DNA from: Amborella trichopoda
Taxonomy: Eukaryota > Streptophyta > Magnoliopsida > Amborellales > Amborellaceae
Assembly: GCF_000471905.2 (NCBI RefSeq)
Contig: NW_006499603.1
Coordinates: 1,454,468-1,518,467, forward strand
Length of the DNA stretch: 64,000 nucleotides
Direction: 5' to 3'
Shown here: piece after piece, positions 58,824 through 64,000 of the stretch
How positions within the stretch are numbered: position 1 is the first letter of the stretch
Layout: every line of letters starts with the position of its first letter
Translations under genes and position numbers: made by a program
Notes under the pieces: generated by a model
What the model saw: only the letters and a program-made list of their open reading frames with translations
Databases searched by the model: none
What the model was told of the DNA's origin: nothing

Positions 58824-59217
58824 GTAAAAAGTTTATGTAAGGTTGCAACCTTATAATGTAGAGCTACAGATGCACCTCAAAAATCCATTGGAAAAAGTAG
58901 TTTTAAAGTTGAAAAACCCTTTGATTGATCATCTCGACATCGAGATGTATGACCATGTAAAATAAAAAGATTTTAAGTCTAAAAAATAGTGCATTTTGCA
59001 ACATATTATCTACACCGTCCATTTTCAAGATTTTCATATGTTTATAGATCTACTTGATTTTAACCATTTTTTAAATTTAAAATTTTATAATTAGATATAA
59101 AAATAGATTTTGAGATAATCCTAAGAGCATTTTACATCAAAATTATATACCATGATAAAATTTGAAGGCGCACCATATCTCTACAGCTACGGATGCATCC
59201 GTATGCCAACTGCACCC
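58824..59217. mobile_element. MITE inserted only in intron C (394 bp)
   Basis: Introns A and B read through GCTATxTTTCAAAACATTGG. In C the sequence is split after TTTTTCAAA (58815-58823) and resumes after TCTTTCAAA (59218-59226), an 8-of-9 target duplication. The interior matches the AAGGTT family (TTTTAAAGTTGAAAAAC, ATCTCGACATCGAGATG, GCAACATATTATC). The ends carry palindromes, TAAGGTTGCAACCTTA and ACGGATGCATCCGT. Confidence 0.75.
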
Positions 59218-60226
59218 TCTTTCAAAACATTGGGAAAAAACTGTGGCTTATTAGGGAAAACGATAGAAGCATGTTTTCTTGATTTTTTTTCAAAAAAAGG
59301 TACGAAGTGACGTTTGTTTTTTTGGGTAATTGAAGTGGTATGTCCGTGGGGATTTGGGCCCCCATCTTTTGTTGATAATGGAGTCAAAGACCTCCTTAAA
59401 GGGCTAGGTAATACCAATGCTAAAGCCCCAAATAGAAAAGTTAACATATTAAAAAGAAACCTTCGAAAGGTAGGTGGGCCCTACAAATTTTTGGTTGATG
59501 GAGGTATTCAGATGGGATGCACTGCCACCCTCTTTTAAAAAAATTTAAAATTTAAACTTTTACTTTGAAAAAAATATTTAAAATTATTTCTTTGAAAAGG
59601 TAAATATTGTGCATTTTTTTAAAAGCTTAACATAGACATGCAAATAAAGTATCGTGGCCCTTTCTCTCAACTGTCAGATCTGAGTAGATGGTTTGGATGG
59701 TTTGAGTCACAATATTAGAGGTTAGCTCCCAAGCATCAGACCTTGATCTGATGGTTCAGAGTGTTTCATTTTTAATTGTTGTCTTATTAATCATTGTGCA
59801 ATGAAATCAGAGCTGCACACAAGGGCACACAAGATCATAAAAAAAAGTTAAAAATATTTCCTTTAATGGAAATTTACCCCAATATCCCTTGATTGTTTGG
59901 GGTAATTTTGGTCTCTTTTTGCATGAATCTTTTTTTTTTTTTTTTTCTTCTTCTTCCAAGTTATTCATAATATGAAGATGGCATGCCCATTTCACTCAAA
60001 AAGGTTTTGTAAGCTAAAAATTAAAAATCGAATAATATTTTTGCATGACAATATGACATAAAAAATCTTTGCTATCCATTCAAATCGAACAACTGAGAAA
60101 GGTCACATATAATATGTGGGTGGTTCACATAGAATGCTTTCCTCTTTTTTAAGATTAATTTTTAGATCCCCAATGGGTTTAACCATGTAAATTTTTTTGT
60201 TTTTTTCTAATTTAAAATTTTAAAAT

Positions 60227-61036
60227 AGGAAAATATCTGGATACCCTCTATTTTTAAATTTCATTTCACAATAGACCTAAGGTTTTTAAAAGATATCTTG
60301 TGGCATAAAACTTGTACATTTTATTTCTTCTAACCCCTAAGCTACTTTAAACCTGTTTTTTAGGCCAAACAAATATAAAAAGGCATGTCTTTTCTAAAAG
60401 CTATCCTCCCAAAGTTCTCTTTCTTTCTCTCTTCCTACACCCCTTCTCTCTCTCTATTTTTCATCTCTAACCTTTCACTCTCTCTCCTCCCTCTCTTTTT
60501 CACGTTTCCCATCTCTCTCCTCTCACTCTCTCCTCCCAAATACATAGTACATGTACAGAGAGAACCTCCCTCTCTCTCCTCACGTTTCCTATCTCTCTCC
60601 TCTCACTCTCTCTCCTCCCAAATACACACTACATGTACGGAGAGAAATAGAAGTATTTGAATAAACATAAGAAAAGAGAGAGGTGTTGGTGATGAGAGGT
60701 AGGTATTTGGATAAACACAGGGAGAGAGGAAGAGAGAAAGGTATTTAAATTAATACAGGAGGAGATGGTGAGAGGTTACTTGGAAGGAAGAGAGAGGTGT
60801 TTGGATAAACACAGAGAGAGAGAGTGAAACACACAGTATGAGAGAGAAAGAGTGAAGTTTAGGGTATATAAATGAAGAGAGAGAAGGGATTGTGTTTAAA
60901 AATAGCATGTCCTTCTCACATTAGTTTAGGTTAAAAAATAGGTTCAAAGTGGTCATGGGGTTGGAAGATATTTTTTGTAACCGTGAGCTTATTAAGAAAT
61001 AAAATCTAAAAATAGAGGATATGAAGATATTTTCCC
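60227..61036. mobile_element. MULE-like MITE with 9-bp TSD, copy in intron C
   Basis: Flanked by a perfect TTTTAAAAT pair (60218-60226 and 61037-61045). The left end AGGAAAATATCTGGATACCC and the complement of the right end GGGAAAATATCTTCATATCC are the TIRs. Orthologous to 15601-16601 but about 190 bp shorter because its internal minisatellite has fewer units. Confidence 0.82.
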
Positions 61037-61405
61037 TTTTAAAATTTTTAGAATAATTGATATTTTCACTTAGTTGTTTTTAGCTTAATCTGAAATATTT
61101 ATGCTATTTTTATATACAATAGTTTTTTCGATCTATATTTTTACACCGAATTTTTACATCCAACTTTTTGGACCAAAATCGATTTAATTTTGTGAGTTGA
61201 TATATTGATTTTTCCCAACATGCTAACTTTTATTAAAACATTGACTCACGCAAAAGTCTCTCGCTAAACTCTATGGAGAGTCGAATTTAAAATAATAATT
61301 TTTTATTCTCCAAACATATAAAGTAGATGTCAAGGGCTGGAGAGATATTGAAAAGTAAATAAAATTAAAAAAAAAAAATTAGATAATTTTTTAAAAAAAT
61401 TATAC

Positions 61406-61766
61406 AAGGTTGATATCGTAAAATGTAAAATTCAGGTACACCTCTAAAATCTTTGAAAAAAATTGTTTTGAAGTTGGTAAAACATGTAATTTATCATCTT
61501 GACATTGAGATATATAGGTCTGGAGAAAAAAAAAACTTCAACACCTAGAACTAGTACATCTTGCAATGCATTACTTAGACAATCCATTCTCAAGATTTTC
61601 ATTCATTTATAGATTTGCTGGATTTAAATTATTTTTGGATTTTAAAAGTTTATAATAGATATAAAAATAGATTATGCATCATGATAAGAATGTTTAGACA
61701 CCAAAACTGCATCTCATGACAAAGTTCAGGGGTGTACCTTAATTTGATTGTTTAAGTTCTAACCGT
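61406..61766. mobile_element. AAGGTT-family MITE, copy in intron C
   Basis: Starts AAGGTTGATATCG, ends TTCTAACCGT, with the same interior and position as the copies in introns A and B. Confidence 0.65.
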
Positions 61767-62694
61767 ATGCAAAGCATACAATAATTTGAAATAACTAAAA
61801 TTTAAAAAACATTTCCCACCACAAACAATTCTGGCTGAAATAAGTGTTAAAAATGAAACTTATTAAAACATTAGTTTCATAAAAATTAGATTTTGATCTC
61901 AAGGTCACGATCATTTCAAAGTACCATTACGCTATTTTAGCCAATGTGGGAAACCACGACTCAGGGAGGCCGAGTCCGAGTAACGCAGCCCAAATTGAGC
62001 ACGTCGAGAGAGAGAGAGAGGGACAGAGAGAGAGAGAGGCGGGGCCTTGTCGCAGGTCCCAGCCCAGAGAGAGAGAAGGCGTTGGGGGGTGCAACGCAAT
62101 GCCTTGCCATAGAGAGTGAGAGAGAGAGAGAAAAGGGCAGAGAGAGAGAGAGAGGAGGTAGGGAAGGTACGCGACACGAGAGAGAGTAGGAGAAAGGAAG
62201 GGTAGGGGCGTACGCGCGACGCCGCGCTGGAGAGAGAGAGAGAGAGGAAGGGAAGGGAGCCTGCCAAGAGAGAGAGAAAGAGAAGAGTAGGGGCCCTATC
62301 TGCCCTGACTGAGCTTGAGAGAGAGACAAGGGAAGGGAGAGAGAGAGACTCACTTCAGATTTGAGAGAGTGATCAGATTGAGAGTTTGAGCTAGCTGCTC
62401 GGCCGAGTAGCTGGAATTCGGCCGGGTTAACGAGCACTCACTAAACCACCCGAGGAGGGCGCCTCCTTGGGGGCTCTCCAACCCCTTGGCAGTTAACCCC
62501 ATACTCAGGCATATTCAGGCGGTTCCAAACCGACCCACCCACGGGATTTTTCCTAGACTGGTTTTAACATGGGTAACTTTGATAAACAGCGCTAACTTAA
62601 ACCCCTCACAAAATAAAGCTACGAAGAAGGAAAGGAATCCCATATATGAGTATGAGTTTGGCAGAGAGAGAGAGAGAGAGGGTGGTGGAGTTAC

Positions 62695-63581
62695 CAGGAT
62701 GACAGCCTTTATGTTGGCTGTGGAGAGTGGCACCTCCGTATCCTTATTGGTTTGAAGCTGCAAGAGCACATCAACAAGGTCGATGTGCTCCTCCCCTTTG
62801 AACCCCTTGTCTCTATGTTCTGCAATCACCTCATCTAAGAAATCATCAAATTCTTTGTGATTCTTCCTCAGCCTCTCCCTAAACCCGGTTACCACATTCA
62901 CCCACCCCATGGAAGGAAAGAAGTCAGGCACATGGAACCCCCCCATCAGAAACATTGTCTCCTTGATCATGGGTGCAAACCTAATCTTCTCAAATTTCCT
63001 CCCTATGCCCACCCTACATGTTACATGGTAGTGTAAAGGAGCAACTTCTCTGTGACGTTAACAGGGGCATTACAGGAGCTTTTAATGGAGTTTATAAGGC
63101 TTAAGCCCTCCTCTTCTCGAATCACCGAGAAGGATTGGACCCTCTTAGAGCTCAGGAGTTCTAGAATACAGATCTCGCGCACAGTGCGCCAATATGGACC
63201 ATAGGGTGCGAAAGCTACGTCGGTGCACCCGTATGTCACTGAATTAGCAGCCACAGTGGCGGGGCGGGTGGCTAGGGATAAGTCATGGGTTCGCATCACA
63301 TCTTCGGCTGCGCTTGGGGATGAGATGATCACAGTCGGAATGTGACCTAATTGAAAGTGCATGACTGGACCGTAGGTTTGAGCCAGGTCCCTAAGGGTTC
63401 GGTGGGGGAACAGACCTAGTTGGTGCATGGGGAGCTTTGGTGGTCCAGGGGGAAGCTTTGGGGCTTCATTCTTGGGTTCCTTCTTTCTATTTTGGAGGAG
63501 GAGGAGAGAGAAGAGGGTGGCAAGTAACCATGTTTGGGTTTGTGATAGTGTTTGGATGTCTAAGAGAGGGAGAGGAGCCAT
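62695..63581 (-). pseudogene. Cytochrome P450 (CYP71-type) exon 1, copy C, one frameshift
   Basis: The ATG at 63581-63579 opens MAPLPLLDIQ. It is chosen because it gives a normal ER anchor (hydrophobic 18-29), a basic NRKK stretch and the LPPGPP hinge at 43-48; an upstream in-frame ATG at 63692 would add an unlikely 37-residue extension. The exon continues with WRTVRE (131-136, helix C). At codon ~185 (near 63026) the frame breaks: LLLYTT is followed one base out of phase by VTCRVGIGRKFEK. The rest (DVLLQLQTNKDTEVP, STANIKAVIL) runs to the ATCCTG/GTAACT donor. The exon is 887 bp; with one more base it would be 296 codons, giving 497 residues with exon 2, a normal CYP71 length. One base was probably lost, in the genome or in the assembly. 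Confidence 0.9.
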
Positions 63582-63623
63582 TTGGAGTGGTTTTTGGGTG
63601 GGGCAAAATGAGGAGTCGTGGGG

Positions 63624-63630
63624 TTTTATA
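63624..63630 (-). promoter_or_regulatory. TATA box of P450 copy C
   Basis: TATAAAA on the minus strand lies about 43 bases before the ATG, in an otherwise GC-mixed stretch. With a usual spacing of ~30 bases the transcript would have a very short leader of about 10-20 bases. Inference from motif and position only. Confidence 0.5.
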
Positions 63631-63865
63631 GAAGATTTTGTTAGGTTCAGTGGATATGGGGAGACCTTTAGGATTTGGTTTTGGGGTGTCACGTATGGCC
63701 ACGGAAGTTTTCTTAAAATAAGGAAGGTGGATTTTTTGTTTTTTCAAAATTGCCCCTCGTTTTGAGAACATCTTCGGACCGAATTTTAATTTATTTATTT
63801 TTTTAGTTTTTTTCATTAGTACAGCACTACCCTAAAGTTTGATGCAACCCTATTAACAAAAAAAG

Positions 63866-63993
<128 letters not shown>

Positions 63994-64000
63994 TATAGTA

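Larger units (their letters stand above)
56338..62694 (-). other. Large phase-0 intron of P450 copy C (~6.4 kb)
   Basis: The acceptor CAG ends at 56338 and the donor GTAACT begins at 62694. It is colinear with intron B. It differs by the 394-bp MITE insertion at 58824-59217, a shorter minisatellite in the MULE-like MITE, and many small changes. CYP71 genes usually have one intron at this place but commonly a short one; here it is filled with MITEs and GA-rich sequence. Confidence 0.8.

Noticed and set aside
63427..63765. Plus-strand open frame opposite P450 exon 1
   Set aside because: It is the antisense shadow of the P450 coding strand, Gly/Arg/Trp-rich as expected from the complement of Pro/Ser/Leu codons.

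Overview
This is a plant nuclear window, most likely angiosperm. It is AT-rich and dominated by transposable elements. The gene content is copies of one cytochrome P450 gene of the CYP71 type (PPGP hinge, AGTET I-helix, ExxR, PERF and [10 protein letters not shown] haem loop), all on the minus strand and each split once by a roughly 6-kb intron. The mobile elements are Ty1/copia and Ty3/gypsy retrotransposons, a LINE tail and several MITE families. No ribosome-binding sites, operons, CRISPR arrays, rRNA or convincing tRNA genes were seen. Every coding region I could support is broken at least once.

Layout: 1-2750 is four tandem units of a ~525-547-bp satellite, the last one interrupted by a head-to-head MITE pair. 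3264-3505 is a LINE C-terminal remnant. 4405-4945 is a long-TIR MITE. 4980-6156 is CT-rich and then unrecognised. 6157-10534 is an isolated fragment of the P450 intron (copy A). 10535-18356 is P450 copy B: 3' flank, exon 2, a 6.1-kb intron and a stump of exon 1. 18357-19679 is unrecognised and 19680-19897 is an assembly gap. 19898-54052 is a copia element lacking a visible 5' LTR and split by two large insertions. 54053-63581 is P450 copy C, the most complete copy, with a TATA box at 63624-63630 and a 42-unit AAT microsatellite at 63867-63992.

The copia element is the frame of a four-level nest. A Tekay/Del-like gypsy element (20572-31594, minus strand, LTRs of ~3.24 kb) sits in copia gag with a perfect 5-bp target duplication, GCTGA. 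A second, Tat-like gypsy array (33295-51513, minus strand) sits in copia integrase/RT sequence. It has three LTRs (LTR-internal-LTR-internal-LTR). The third LTR is itself interrupted by a 4.2-kb plus-strand solo LTR with a perfect CGACA duplication. Removing the insertions restores the copia reading frame at both sites, which fixes the order of events.

The three copies of the P450 intron form a small natural phylogeny. One MITE is shared by A, B and C, a ~0.8-1.0-kb MULE-like MITE is present only in B and C, and a 394-bp MITE only in C, with clean empty sites in the other copies. P450 C has the expected total length of 497 codons, with one frameshift in exon 1 and one TGA in exon 2. P450 B carries two Trp-to-TAG changes and has lost most of exon 1. 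The least familiar feature is a ~50-bp minisatellite inside the Tat-like LTRs whose units repeatedly contain a short inverted repeat, so the array could fold into a row of hairpins.
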